A stretch of 64,000 nucleotides of DNA, taken from Myxococcales bacterium. Its GTDB lineage: Bacteria > Myxococcota > Bradymonadia > UBA7976 > UBA1532. A program made the position numbers and the translations under genes. Below the pieces are notes generated by a model. That model was not told the origin of the DNA and did not search any database. It saw only the letters and a list, made by a program, of their open reading frames with translations. The stretch covers positions 50,359-114,358 of the forward strand of contig JACKDM010000009.1 of NCBI GenBank assembly GCA_020633515.1. Reading direction: 5' to 3'. Shown one piece after another: positions 9,358 through 22,760 of the stretch (its first letter is position 1; each line of letters starts with the position of its first letter).

Positions 9358-9383
9358 CGTCGCTCCTCGCTCACGGTTGGCGC

Positions 9384-9409
9384 ATCCTGTCGCCCGGCGC
9401 GGTGCCCTG

Positions 9410-9413
<4 letters not shown>
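9384..9413 (-). promoter_or_regulatory. putative promoter of the ATPase/TOPRIM-like unit
   Basis: On the minus strand there is a perfect TTGACA (9408-9413), an 18-nt spacer and CAGGAT (9384-9389), about 27 nt before the ATPase ATG. The -35 box overlaps the stop codon of the upstream kinase gene. This suggests that the pair is transcribed independently. Confidence 0.5.
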
Positions 9414-12771
<3,358 letters not shown>

Positions 12772-12775
<4 letters not shown>

Positions 12776-15700
12776 CGGGCGCTGCCTTCGAGGCGGGCGA
12801 GCTGGTGGGCGAGGCGCTCGGCGTCGGCGTGGCCGCCGAGGCTCTGGTGGATGCGGATCGCCTGCCGCACGAGGCGGGCGGCGCGCGCGTCGTCGCCGTC
12901 GCGGGCGTCGACCTCGGCGATGCCTTCGAGCGCGCGGGCGAGGTCGTCGTCGATGACCGGCGAGCGGCTGTCGAGGTCGAGCGCGGCGCGCAGCTCGAGG
13001 TCGCAGGCGGCCGGGTCGCCCTGCTCGGCGGCGATCCAGGCGAGGCTCGCGCGCAGCACGACCTCGCGGGCCTCGTCGCCGGCGTCGATGATGTGGGCGA
13101 GCGCCTCTTCGAGGCAGGCGCCGGCGAGCGCGAACTGGCGCTGCTCGAGCGCGAGCATGCCGAGCTCTTCGCGGGTGGTGGTCGCCTTCTCGACGTCGCC
13201 CATGTCGTGCCAGGCGGTGATCGCGTGGCGGTAGTGGCCGGCGGCCTCGCCGAGGCGGCCTTCTTCGGCGAGGAGGCGGGCGAGGCTGGTGTGGGCGCGG
13301 GCGAGGCCGCTGGCGTCGCCGACGGCGGCGTACCCGCGGGCGGCGACGTGGAAGTGGTCGAGCGCGGGGTCGGGCGCGTGCAGGCGGCGGTGCACCTCGC
13401 CGAGCAGCCAGTGGCAGAACGAGGCGCCGCCGCGGGCGCCGGCCTTCTGGTAGGCCTCGCAGGCGCGGCCGAGCACGAGGCGGGCGGTGTCGTAGTCGCC
13501 GCGGCGCAGCGCGAGCTCGCCGATCCCCTGCCAGGCGCGGGCGACGCCGAGGTCGTCGCCGAGCTGGGCCATGGCCTTGCGGGCCTGCTCGTAGAGGTCG
13601 ACGGCGAGCTCGGCGCGGCCGCGGGCGCGCTCGACCATGGCGCGGCCGAGCGCGGCGCGGGCGACGCCGCGCTGGTCGTCGGCGGCGGCGAAGGCTTCGG
13701 CGGCGCGGGCATAGGCGGTGCCGGCCTCGGTCTGCTGGCCCTGGCGGCGGCAGAGGTCGCCGATGAGCAACAGCGCCCGCCCGACGAGCCCCGCCTCTCC
13801 CCTGCCCTGCGCCCACTGGTGGACCCGCGCGACGAGCGTGCGCGCCCGGCCCTCGCCGCCGCGCTGGAGCTCGAGCTCGCCGAGGTCGAGCCACAAGGTC
13901 GCCCGCCGCCGCGCCGCGTCGTTGGAGCCGAGCTTCGAGAGCAGGCGGTCGCCGGCTTCGAGCATCTCGAGGGCGCGGTTGATCTGGCCCTCTTCGCGGG
14001 CATTGCTCGCCGCGATCATGCAGTAGCGCGCCGCCTCGTCGAAGCGGCCGGCCTGCTGGTAGTGCTCGGCGATCCGCCACGCGACGGCGCCGGGGCGGTC
14101 GCCGTGGTAGCGCACGAGCGCCTCGGCGGCGGTGAGGTGCAGCGAGCGGATCGAGGTGGTGCGGGTGACGCCTTCGAGGAGCGCGTTGCGCAAGAGCCCG
14201 TGCAGGAAGTGCAGGCGGTCGACCTCGGGGTTGCGGTCCTCGGCGAGGAGCCGCGCTTCGAGGAGCGCTTCGACGGCGCGCTCGACGCGGGGGCGGTCGG
14301 TGAAGACGCGGGTGAGGTAGTCGACGAGGAGCGGGTAGTCGAAGCCCTCGCCGAGCACGACGGCGCACTCGAGGACGCGGCGCACGAAGTCGCCGTCGGG
14401 GAGCCGGGCGAGGCTGCCCTTGGCGCGTTGCAGCAGCGTCTCGTCGAGGGTGCGCGGCCAGAGCTTGGGGTTCGCCTCGTGGGCGAGGGTGAGCTTGCCG
14501 CCGCGCTCGACGAGCTGGCCGGTCTGGCGCAAGAGCAGCAACAGCTCACGCGCGAAGAACGGGTTGCCGTGGGTGCGGCGGGCGAGGCCGTCGGCGAGGC
14601 GCGGCTCGCAGGGGCCGAGCGCTTCGAGGAGCGCGAGCATCGGGCGGTGTTCGAGCGGCTCGAGGTCGCGGCGCTCGACGGGGGCGCCGGCGAGGCTCGC
14701 GAGCGCGCCGGTGAGCTCGGCGGCGGGGCCGAGCGGGCGGCCCTCGGCGTCGAGGTCGAAGCTGACGAGCGCGAGCAGCGGGAACGGATCGCGGCTGAGG
14801 GTGGCGGCGAGGTGCACGAGGAAGCCGTTGACCTCGGCCGCCGCCTCTTCGACGCCTTCGAGGGTCAACAGGATCGGCCGGGTGCGCGCCGCGAGCCGCA
14901 GCGCGTCGCAGATCCGGGCGTAGAGCACCTCGCCGCGGGCCTCGTCGCGCGCCTGCGAGCGCACCTGCGAGCCGACCGCCTGCGGGCGCAGGTACGAGGC
15001 GAGCGCGGCCACCCCGACCGCGTCGAACGCCGCGCCGGCGCGCACCTCGCCGTCGGCGCCCCAGCGCAACAGCACCTCGCGCAGCGCCGCCTCGGCCGGC
15101 TCGCGGTCCTCGGGCAGCTCGCCGAAGAGCTCCTCGATCGCGCCGCGCAGCCCGGTCGCCGCCTGCCGGCCGCCGGGGCGGTGCACGCCGCCGATCGTCA
15201 GCATCCAGCCGCCCTCGGCGATCTGGTCGCGCAGCCAGCCGATCATGCGGCTCTTGCCCATGCCGGCCCGGGCGCCGAGCAGCACCAGCCGGCCGCTCTC
15301 GCCGTCGAAGATCCGGCGCACCTGCGACCACAGCCAGAGCTGCTCGTCCTCGCGGCCGAAGATCGGCAGCTCGGCGGCGCGCGGGATCGGGGGCGCCTCG
15401 GGGTCGATGGCGGCCATCGGCCCGGTCTCGGGCGCCGAGGGCATGATCTCGACCGAGCCGGCCGCCGCCTGCGCGGGCGCGGCGCCGACGACCTGGGCGA
15501 TGCGGGCCGCCGCGTCCGACTGCGGGCCGGGCGCGATGAGGCGGCCGCCGCCGGCGTGGTAGGGCGCGAGCGCGCGGCGCAGCTCGGCGGCGGCGGTGAA
15601 GCGCTCGTGGGGCTCCTTCTTGAGCGCCCGCATGACGACCGCTTCGAGCCCGGGCGGCACCCGCATCCCCGGGCGCGGGTGCAGCGGCGGCACCGGCTCC

Positions 15701-16395
15701 ATCAGGTGCTTGAGCGCGACCGCCATGCCGTGCGCGCCGGTGAAGGGCGGGCTGCCGCTGATGAACTCGTAGAGGATGACCCCCATCGCGTAGAGATCGG
15801 TCGGCGGGCCGACCTTGCCCTTGCCGCTCGCCTGCTCGGGGGCCATGTACTGCGGGGTGCCGAAGGCGTCCTGGTTGACCGCGGTCAGCCGCGGATCGGC
15901 GTCGTCCTCGACGCGCGCGAAGCCGAAGTCGAGGAGCTTGGCGCCGGGCTTGTCGGGGTCTTCGCCGGCGACGACGACGATGTTCTCCGGCTTGACGTCG
16001 CGGTGGATGATCCCGCGGGCGTGGATGTAGGCGAGCGCGGCGAGGACCTGGTCGGCGAGGTGGAGGATGACGGCGAGCGAGAGGTCGTCCTTGCGGCGCT
16101 CGCTCATCGGGACGCCGTCGATGAGCTCCATCGCGATGTAGGGCACGCCGTCGCGGTCTTCGCCGTAGTCGAACATGCGCACGATGTTGGGGTGCCCGAG
16201 CCGGCTCTGGGCGCGGGCCTCGCGCATGAAGCGGCGGCGGATGCGGGCCTCTTTGGCGTACTCGGGGCGGAGGCACTTGAGCGCCACGGGCAGATCGCGG
16301 GTGGCGTCGGTGGCCCGGTAGACCCGGCCCACGCCCCCCTCGCCGATGAGCGCTTCGATCTTGAAGCGGTCCGCGAAGACCTGGCCTGGCTGCAT
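12772..16395 (-). CDS. Ser/Thr protein kinase - AAA ATPase - TPR protein (first of a coupled pair)
   Basis: 1207 residues from the ATG at 16395. The kinase domain (about 11-275) is complete: GEGGVGRV loop, Lys40 (VALKCL), catalytic Asp133 (IIHRDVKPEN), DFG 156-158 and GTPQYMAPEQ. After a Pro/Ala linker there is an AAA_16-like ATPase with a good P-loop (ARAGMGKSR, Lys381), but the Walker B position reads ILLTLEGVEE, lacking the usual acidic pair. The rest (about 680-1207) is TPR repeats. The gene overlaps the next kinase by 4 nt, so the two are made together. A promoter-like pair TTGTGA/TAAGGT sits 57 nt upstream. It is likely a cytoplasmic scaffold-kinase, with partner unknown. Confidence 0.9.
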
Positions 16396-16451
16396 CTCGT
16401 CATCCGGCGTCGAGGCCGACGCGCCGCGCGGCCTGCGGTGAACTACGGTGG

Positions 16452-16480
16452 ACCTTAGCGCGGCCGGCGTCGGTTCACAA
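16452..16480 (-). promoter_or_regulatory. putative promoter of the kinase pair
   Basis: Minus strand TTGTGA (16475-16480), a 17-nt spacer and TAAGGT (16452-16457), ending 56 nt before the kinase ATG. A short G5/C5 hairpin (16483-16497) abuts it upstream. Confidence 0.35.
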
Positions 16481-16482
16481 TC

Positions 16483-16497
16483 GGGGGCTGATCCCCC
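16483..16497 (-). terminator. small GC hairpin after the barrel-protein gene
   Basis: GGGGG-CTGAT-CCCCC forms a 5-bp stem with a 5-nt loop, 28 nt after the stop of the barrel gene on the minus strand. There is no T tract, so termination is only a guess. Confidence 0.25.
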
Positions 16498-16524
16498 CCC
16501 GGGCGCGGCGGGGTGGCGCGCAGC

Positions 16525-17388
16525 TCAGAAGTGCACGCCGCCGGTCAGCATGAGCGCGCGGGTCTTGAGCGCGTCGCCCTCGGGCAGCTCGACCTGTTCG
16601 CTGTCGTAGAGGTTGGCGAAGCCATGGCTGTAGGTGACCTGCGCCGATGCCATCAGGCCGCGGCTGCGGCTGAGCGCGAAGAACGCGCCGAGGCCGATGT
16701 CGAGGCCGTAGTCGAGGCTCGCGAAGTCTTCGCCGACGTCGTTGTTCTTCTTGCCGTCGATGGTCGCGTCGGTCGCGAGCACGAAGCCGGCGAAGAGGCC
16801 GGGCGCGAGGTAGAGCGAGGCGAAGGGGTTGAGGGTGTAGCGCACGAGCAGCGCCGCGCGGGCCTCGATGGTGTGGTTGGTGATCTCGACGTCGCGCCCG
16901 CCGACATCGTAAGCCGCGCCCTTGCCATGGTACATGGCACCCACCCGGTATGACAGGAAGCGATTGAACGCCTTGTCATAGACACCGCCGGCGTAGAAGC
17001 CGATGACGCTGTCATAGTCGACGTCGCCCGCAGCGCCGGTGCAGTCGCATTCGAGCCACGAGGAGCTGACGCCGAGGGTGAGACCGATCGCGCCCTTGTT
17101 GAGCATCTGGTCGACGACCGGGGTCTCGCGGCGGGCCTTCTTGCGGCGGCGGGGTGTCTTCTTCGCCTGCCCGGGCGGCGGGTTGCGCGGCTGCGCGGGG
17201 CGGGCGGTGTTGGTCTTCTTGGGGGGCGTGGTGACCGTCTTCTTCTTGGTGGTCTCGGTGACGGTCTTCTTCTTGGTCGCCTGGGTGGCTTCGCCGCTGT
17301 CGGCGCTGGTGGCAGCCGGCAGCGCCTCGGCGAGCGCGGGGGTCGCGAGCAGGGTCATCGCGCCGAACGCGAGGGCACGGATCGACAT
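16525..17388 (-). CDS. outer membrane beta-barrel protein
   Basis: 287 residues. The ATG at 17388 has GGAGG 6 nt upstream and gives a signal peptide (ALAFGAMTLLATPALA). Residues about 35-90 are a basic linker with a repeated KKKTVT motif and many Thr/Lys/Pro. From about 95 to the end, alternating hydrophobic/aromatic strands (LGVSSSWLE, FYAGGVYDK, YRVGAMYHGKG, IEARAALLVRYTL, YLAPGLFAGFVL) and a terminal GVHF give the profile of a small OmpA/porin-like barrel with a C-terminal Phe. The function is unknown. It precedes the kinase pair on the same strand with a 129-nt gap, so it may be a separate transcript. Confidence 0.8.
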   Translation of the reverse strand: MSIRALAFGAMTLLATPALAEALPAATSADSGEATQATKKKTVTETTKKKTVTTPPKKTNTARPAQPRNPPPGQAKKTPRRRKKARRETPVVDQMLNKGAIGLTLGVSSSWLECDCTGAAGDVDYDSVIGFYAGGVYDKAFNRFLSYRVGAMYHGKGAAYDVGGRDVEITNHTIEARAALLVRYTLNPFASLYLAPGLFAGFVLATDATIDGKKNNDVGEDFASLDYGLDIGLGAFFALSRSRGLMASAQVTYSHGFANLYDSEQVELPEGDALKTRALMLTGGVHF

Positions 17389-17509
17389 GGGGTCCTCCGA
17401 CGACGAACAGGGAGCGGATCGCCGGACAGGATGGACCGGCGCCGGCCGCCGACGCAAGCCTGCTCGCGGCATTCGACGCCGCGCGGCGAAGCGACCCGAT
17501 CCCGCTCTC

Positions 17510-20500
17510 TCAGCGGCTCGCGCGCGGGCTCTCCGGTGCCTTCGGCGCGGGGCGGGCGCGGGTCATGTCGAGCACGATCTCCTGCTTGCCGAGCTCGAGC
17601 GCCGCCTCGGCGAAGCGGTGGTGCTCGGCATAGAGCGCGACCGGGATCCGCTCGCAGCGCCAGGTGACCCGCTCCTCGGCGGCGACGCGGTCCTTGCCGG
17701 CGTGCACGGTGCGCTCGTAGACGAGGCACGGGCTCTCGAGGGTGCGGGTCTCGGGCGTGCGCTTGACCCGCGCGCCCGCGGGCAGCTCGAGCGCGATGGT
17801 CCACTCGTTGGTGCGCGGGCTGCCGAGCAGCAGGTCATGGCGGCGGTCGGGGAGCGTCAGCGTGCTCTCGGGCGTCCAGCCGACGGGGAGCTTGAGCCGC
17901 AGCTCGTCGCCCTCGCGGCGGCCGACGGCGGGCGCGGCGAGCGCGATCCGCATCCGCGCCGGCTCGCGGATCGAGTCGAGGTTTTGGACCTCGTGCCCGA
18001 GCATGCGCCCGCCGGGGAACATGCGCGCGACGAACTGGCGGAGCACGACCTGCACGAAGGTCTCGGGGTTGCGCGACGCCTGCCGCAGCGCGGCGCCGAA
18101 GCGGCCGTGGGCGACGATCTCGATCTGGCCTTCGAGGGCGCCGTCGGCGTCGAGGCGCGCGGCGAGCGCGATGAGGGCGTTGTCGACGCGGGCGTCCTGG
18201 TAGGGGATCTCGCGCCAGGTGTGGGTGTTGGCGATGGGATCGTAGACGAGCGACCAGGTGCCTTGATCGTCGTGGCGCAGCACGTCGACGTCGAGCGCGT
18301 CGACGGTGGGATCATAGAAGCGACCTTCGTCGATGCCGGGCTGCGCGGGCACGTAGACGATGGCATGGTTGAACTGCTGCATCGGCACCTCGCGCCGCAC
18401 CGGGCCGGCGTCGCGGGTGCGCACGAGCGCGTAGTGCACCTCGATCCCGGCGAGGCGGGCGAGGGTGATGAAGAGCACCGCCTTGTCCTTGCAGTCGCCG
18501 TACTGCCGCGAGAGCACGACCGGCGCGGCGTGCGGCTTGACGCCCGCGATCGTGCGCTCGTAGTCCTGCTGGTAGCGGATGTTCTCGATGAGATACGTGT
18601 GGATCCGACGCACCTTCTCGATGGGTGTCTCGGCGTCCTTCATGAGATCGGCGACGATGCCTTCGAGCTCGGGGCTCTCGCGGAAGGCATCGATCAACAG
18701 CGCCTGCTCCCACTCCCAGTACATGTCCCAGTCGGGCACGGTGCTGACGGCGACGTGGGCGGCGACCTCACCCATGGTGGGCATCGAGGGCTCGGGGATG
18801 AGCGGCGGGGAGTCTTCGATCTTCCACTCGACGCGCTGCAGATCGCCGACGACGCGCTCGGTGCGGGTGACCGCGCCGACTCTCTCCTCGCGCAGCGGGG
18901 TGCCCTTGGGGATGTAGAGCACCCAGCGGCCGACGCGGGTGTGCACCGCGGGTGACTGGAACCACCACTGCCGCGCGATGTGACCGGCGAGGTAGCCATC
19001 GGGGCGCTCGTCGATGCGATATTGCAGGACGACGGTCGATCCCAAGCCGAGCTGGCGGAAGCGCACGTCGCGGCCGCGGATCGACGACGCCTCGACGCGG
19101 CGGCCCTGGGGGTCGACGGCGTAGGCGTGCAGCAGGCGGTGGCGGCCGCCGCTGCGGATCTTCATGCGGGTGAGGTTGTCGCGCCCGGCCTGATTGACCG
19201 CGCGGGCGACCATGGTGACGACGCCCGACGCGCTGCCGTCGGCGCCGAGGCGGGTGACCTCGTCGTCGAGCAGGTAGAGCACATCGGTCCCCGGCGCCGG
19301 GGTGACCTCGGCGGCGACCGCGGCGTCGAGCGCGGCCTGATCGGGGACGTCGCTGGTCCAGGTGCCCTCTTCGTCGGGCGCGAGCCACGCGAGGCGGTTG
19401 GCGATCCGCTCGTTCTCGGGGTCGCGGGCGAGCGCCTCCTTCCACAGGCTGACGGCGTGGGCGGTCTCTTCGGCCTGCAGCGCGAGCGTCGCGAGGCGCT
19501 CGTAGCCCTCGGGCGCGGTCGGCGCGAGCGCGACGAGGCGGCGGAGCGCGGCCTCGGCGCCGGCGCGATCCCCGGCGCGGCGGCGCACCTCGGCGAGCCG
19601 GATCCAGGCGGCGCGCAGGTGCGGGTAGCCCTCGGTCAGCGCGCGGGCGTGGCGGGTGCTCGGCGCGTAGCGGTCGTTCTCCTGCGCGAGCCACTGGAGC
19701 TGCTGGCGGGCCTCGTAGTCATAGGGCATGGCTTCGAGGAGCCGGGTGTAGATGGCTTCGGCTTGCGGGTGGAAGCGCAGATCCTGCTTGCAGTCGGCGA
19801 GCTCGATCATCGCCGCCGGCCAGCGCGGCCAGCGGCGGTCGATGTCTTCGAGGATGTCACAGCGCTCCTCGTGCCATGCCTCGTCCTCGAGCAGATCGGC
19901 GAGCGCGCGCGCGGCGCCGGGGCGGTCGGGGTGGCGGGCGCGGGCGGCGACGAGGAGCGCGCGGGCCTTCTGGTCGAGCTTCTGCTGCCGCCAGAAGCGC
20001 GCCTGCTTGAGCTCGATGAGCGGGAGCGCGGCGCCGGCCTCGGCGGTGAGCGCGTTGAGCAGATCGGCGGTGCGGCCGCGCTCCTCGTTGTCCCACAGCG
20101 CCATCGCGAGGCGGTAGCGGCCGGGCAGGCTCGCCGGGTGGGCGCGGTGGTACTTCTCGGCGTGGGCGGCGGCGGGGGCGCGCAGGCCCATGTCATCGGC
20201 CCAGACGGCGGCGAGGAACTCGCGGCGCGGGCCCTCGGGCAGCCGGGCGACGCGGGCGGCGATCATGCGCTCGTCGCTGGTGGCGGCGACCGGGGTCGCG
20301 GCGGGCGTGATCGGGGTGTCGGCGGCGACGGGCGTGATCGCGCCGGGCGCGAGCGGGGCGCCGCCGGGGCCGGTGACGCGGGCGACGAGCAGCCAGGTGC
20401 CGGTCTCCTGCGCGGACTTGACCAGCACCCGGTTGACGCCGGCGCGCAGCTCGACGGGGATGACGAGGCCGTCGAAGAGCCACTTGCCGAGGCGGCGGCC

Positions 20501-21334
20501 CTCGAAGACGAGCTGCTCGTCGACCCACACCTTGACCGGGTCGCTCGTCCCGATCCGCAGCTCGTAGCGGCCGGCGGTCGCGACCTGGATCCCGGCGGCG
20601 GCGTAGGCGACCTGCCAGTTGTAAGGGTGCAGGATCGCGGCGAGATCGATCTTGCCGCGGGGGTCGAGCGGGTAGTCGGTGCGCCAGCCGAGCTCGACGA
20701 GCTGGCCGGGGTGGCGGGCTTGCAGGTCGACGGCGCGCTCGGGCGGCTGCTCGGCGTCGAAGCCCTTGCCCTGGTCGTTGTCGAACGGGCCGATGACCGC
20801 GAGCGGGAGCCGGATCCCGACCTCGGCGAGCGCGGCGTCGCGGCCGGCGAAGTCGCCGGCGTAGTGCAGCGCGTGGGCGGCCATCCAGGCGGCGTAGGCG
20901 CGGGTCTCGGGGTCGGGGTGGTCGGCGCGCAGGGTCGCGAGCAGGCCGACCATGCGGTCGCGCTCGGCGAGGGTCCAGTCGAGCGCGCCGAGCGCGTGCA
21001 GGTAGATGACGGGGGCGTCGGCGGCGCGGTCGAGCAGCGCTTGCACGAGGTGGGCGAAGACGTCGGGGCGGCGGTCTTCGAAGAGCGCGAGATCGGCGGC
21101 GATCTCGTGGTACAGCGCGGTCTCGGGGCCGGCGGCGCGGGCGGCGTCGACGGCGGCGCGCATCGCGGCGGGGTCGGCGGCGGTGTAGTAGGCGTCGACG
21201 GCGGCGCGGAGCGCGGCGTCGTCGCGGGCGGGCGCCGTCTGTGGCAGCGCGGGGCGGGGCTCTGGGCGGGCGCCGCAGCCGGTGAGGCAGGCGGCGAGGC
21301 AGGCGGCGCCGAGCGCCATCGTCCATCGCTTCAC
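17510..21334 (-). CDS. lipoprotein with TPR, PA14-like, DUF3857 and transglutaminase-like domains
   Basis: 1274 residues. The start is GTG at 21334, with GAGGAG 5 nt upstream, preferred over an ATG 18 nt earlier. The N-terminus has a lipobox LTGC (Cys20). Order: helical repeats (about 30-180), a beta-rich PA14/carbohydrate-binding-like segment (about 215-320: QVATAGRYELRIGTSDPVKVWVD), TPR repeats (about 350-650), DUF3857 (about 690-880) and a transglutaminase-like core with Cys948 in YGDCKDKA plus downstream His (FNHAIVYV) and Asp (FYDPTVDAL). The triad looks intact, so it may be a cysteine protease or a protein cross-linking enzyme in the envelope. The DUF3857-transglutaminase pairing is well known, but its biological role is not. 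Confidence 0.88.
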   Translation of the reverse strand: MKRWTMALGAACLAACLTGCGARPEPRPALPQTAPARDDAALRAAVDAYYTAADPAAMRAAVDAARAAGPETALYHEIAADLALFEDRRPDVFAHLVQALLDRAADAPVIYLHALGALDWTLAERDRMVGLLATLRADHPDPETRAYAAWMAAHALHYAGDFAGRDAALAEVGIRLPLAVIGPFDNDQGKGFDAEQPPERAVDLQARHPGQLVELGWRTDYPLDPRGKIDLAAILHPYNWQVAYAAAGIQVATAGRYELRIGTSDPVKVWVDEQLVFEGRRLGKWLFDGLVIPVELRAGVNRVLVKSAQETGTWLLVARVTGPGGAPLAPGAITPVAADTPITPAATPVAATSDERMIAARVARLPEGPRREFLAAVWADDMGLRAPAAAHAEKYHRAHPASLPGRYRLAMALWDNEERGRTADLLNALTAEAGAALPLIELKQARFWRQQKLDQKARALLVAARARHPDRPGAARALADLLEDEAWHEERCDILEDIDRRWPRWPAAMIELADCKQDLRFHPQAEAIYTRLLEAMPYDYEARQQLQWLAQENDRYAPSTRHARALTEGYPHLRAAWIRLAEVRRRAGDRAGAEAALRRLVALAPTAPEGYERLATLALQAEETAHAVSLWKEALARDPENERIANRLAWLAPDEEGTWTSDVPDQAALDAAVAAEVTPAPGTDVLYLLDDEVTRLGADGSASGVVTMVARAVNQAGRDNLTRMKIRSGGRHRLLHAYAVDPQGRRVEASSIRGRDVRFRQLGLGSTVVLQYRIDERPDGYLAGHIARQWWFQSPAVHTRVGRWVLYIPKGTPLREERVGAVTRTERVVGDLQRVEWKIEDSPPLIPEPSMPTMGEVAAHVAVSTVPDWDMYWEWEQALLIDAFRESPELEGIVADLMKDAETPIEKVRRIHTYLIENIRYQQDYERTIAGVKPHAAPVVLSRQYGDCKDKAVLFITLARLAGIEVHYALVRTRDAGPVRREVPMQQFNHAIVYVPAQPGIDEGRFYDPTVDALDVDVLRHDDQGTWSLVYDPIANTHTWREIPYQDARVDNALIALAARLDADGALEGQIEIVAHGRFGAALRQASRNPETFVQVVLRQFVARMFPGGRMLGHEVQNLDSIREPARMRIALAAPAVGRREGDELRLKLPVGWTPESTLTLPDRRHDLLLGSPRTNEWTIALELPAGARVKRTPETRTLESPCLVYERTVHAGKDRVAAEERVTWRCERIPVALYAEHHRFAEAALELGKQEIVLDMTRARPAPKAPESPRASR

Positions 21335-21463
21335 GGGGGCTCCTCGAGACAAGCGGCGCTCACCATAACCCGACTGCGGGGCCGGAGGCAGCCGGCATCG
21401 CGTGCGAGGAACCGGCCGCCGACCGGCGAGATTCCCCGCGGCGCGCGGCCAACGGGTTGGGGC

Positions 21464-21492
21464 TTGGCGCCGATCGGCGACGGCGGTACGGT
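21464..21492 (+). promoter_or_regulatory. putative promoter giving a leaderless SDR mRNA
   Basis: TTGGCG (21464-21469), a 17-nt spacer and TACGGT (21487-21492), then only 6 nt to the ATG at 21499. There is no Shine-Dalgarno before this ATG. Transcription would begin at or next to the start codon. Confidence 0.4.
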
Positions 21493-21498
21493 GCCGCC

Positions 21499-22428
21499 AT
21501 GGAGTCCACCAACCCTCGCGCCGTCCTCGTCAGCGGATGCAGCGCCGGCTTCGGCTTCCGCTCGGCCCGCGCGCTCGCCCGCGCCGGTCACCTCGTCATC
21601 GCCGGGATCCGCTCCCACTCCCGCCACGGCCAGCGCTACGCCGCCGAGCTCACCGCGCTGCGCCACGCCGGCCACCACGTGCACCTCGTCCCGCTCGACG
21701 TCGACCGCGACGACAGCGTCGACGACGCGATGGCCGCCGCGCTGCGCATCACCGGCGGCCGCCTCGACGCGCTCGTCAACACCGCCGCCTACAGCGTGCT
21801 CGGCCCGCTCGAAGCCTGCGCGCCCGACCAGCTCCTCGACATGCTCAACACCAACGTCGGCGGCGCGCTGCGGCTGTTTCGCGCCGCGCTCCCGGTCATG
21901 CGGACGCAGGGCCACGGGCGCATCGTGCAGCTCACCTCGGGGCTCGGCCGGGTCGCGCTGCCGTTCATGGGCGTCTACGCCGCGAGCGCCTGGGCGCAGG
22001 AGGCCTTCGCCGAGGCGCTCGCCTACGAGGCGGCGGCGTTCGGGGTCGAGGTCGCCATCCTCGAGCCGGCCGGCTATCGCACCGGCGGCCAGCCGCGCAA
22101 GCCCGTGGGCGACACCGCGCGGCTCGACGCCTACCAGCCGGCGTTGATCGCGTTCGGCGAGCGGGTCATGGCCGCCGAGCCGCCCGAGGGCGACCCCGAG
22201 GAGGTCGCGCGCGCCGTCGTCGCCGCCGTCGAGGCGCGCAAGGTGCCGCTGCGCACCCCGGTCGGCGAGGCGGCGCGGCAGCTCCTCGCGATGCGCGACA
22301 CCCTCAGCGGCCCGGCCTTCGAGCGTGAGATCCGGGCCCGGACCGGGCTGTTGCCGGTCTATGAAGACGACGAGGCCGACGGCGCCGCCATCGAGGCGCG
22401 GTCGCGGAGCGGAACCGAGGAGGCGTGA
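21499..22428 (+). CDS. short-chain dehydrogenase/reductase-like protein lacking the catalytic lysine
   Basis: 309 residues from the ATG at 21499. It has a classical SDR Rossmann fold: a nucleotide loop GCSAGFG near residue 12, an LVNTAAY motif in place of NNAG, Ser in LTSGLGR, and Tyr160 in VYAASAWAQEAF. The invariant YxxxK lysine is replaced by Ala164, read directly as gcc at 21988-21990, and NNAG is altered too. It may bind a cofactor without normal catalysis, or use another residue. The C-terminal extension past residue 240 is Asp/Glu-rich. Its TGA overlaps the ATG of the DUF4180 gene (TGATG), so the two are translationally coupled. The start lacks a ribosome site, and a -10 lies 6 nt upstream. 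Confidence 0.85.
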   Translation: MESTNPRAVLVSGCSAGFGFRSARALARAGHLVIAGIRSHSRHGQRYAAELTALRHAGHHVHLVPLDVDRDDSVDDAMAAALRITGGRLDALVNTAAYSVLGPLEACAPDQLLDMLNTNVGGALRLFRAALPVMRTQGHGRIVQLTSGLGRVALPFMGVYAASAWAQEAFAEALAYEAAAFGVEVAILEPAGYRTGGQPRKPVGDTARLDAYQPALIAFGERVMAAEPPEGDPEEVARAVVAAVEARKVPLRTPVGEAARQLLAMRDTLSGPAFEREIRARTGLLPVYEDDEADGAAIEARSRSGTEEA

Positions 22429-22757
22429 TGGCGCGATCGGTCAAGATGGCCGCGGATGAAGGCATCCGCATCGAGAGCAAGGATGACATCGAAGATGCCA
22501 TCGGGCTGTGCGGCGACGGCGCGGGGCTGCTGCTGACCGAAGACGACGTCTCCGCGCGCTTCTTCGACGTGCGCACCGGGCTCGCCGAGGCCGCCGTCAA
22601 GGCATTGGCCGAGCGCGACGTGCGCGCCGCGTTCGTCGTCGCCGATCCCGATGACTACGGCGATCGCTTCGCGGCGCTCGTCGAGGCGCACGCGAAGCAC
22701 CCGCGGGTGCGCTTCGTGCGCACCGTCGCCGAGGCCGAGGCGTGGCTCGCGCAGTGA
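22428..22757 (+). CDS. DUF4180 domain protein
   Basis: 109 residues. The ATG at 22428 overlaps the SDR stop by one base and has GAGGAGG at 22417-22423; a GTG at 22425 is the alternative. The sequence matches the DUF4180 pattern: I-SxDDxEDAIGLCGDGAGLLLTEDDVSARFFDVRTGLAEAAVKAL, then AFVVADPDDYGDRFAALV and a final FVRTVAEAEAWL. Family members are small cytoplasmic proteins of unknown function, often next to small-molecule enzymes or regulators. Coupling to the SDR-like gene suggests the two act together. Confidence 0.8.
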   Translation: MARSVKMAADEGIRIESKDDIEDAIGLCGDGAGLLLTEDDVSARFFDVRTGLAEAAVKALAERDVRAAFVVADPDDYGDRFAALVEAHAKHPRVRFVRTVAEAEAWLAQ

Positions 22758-22760
22758 TGG

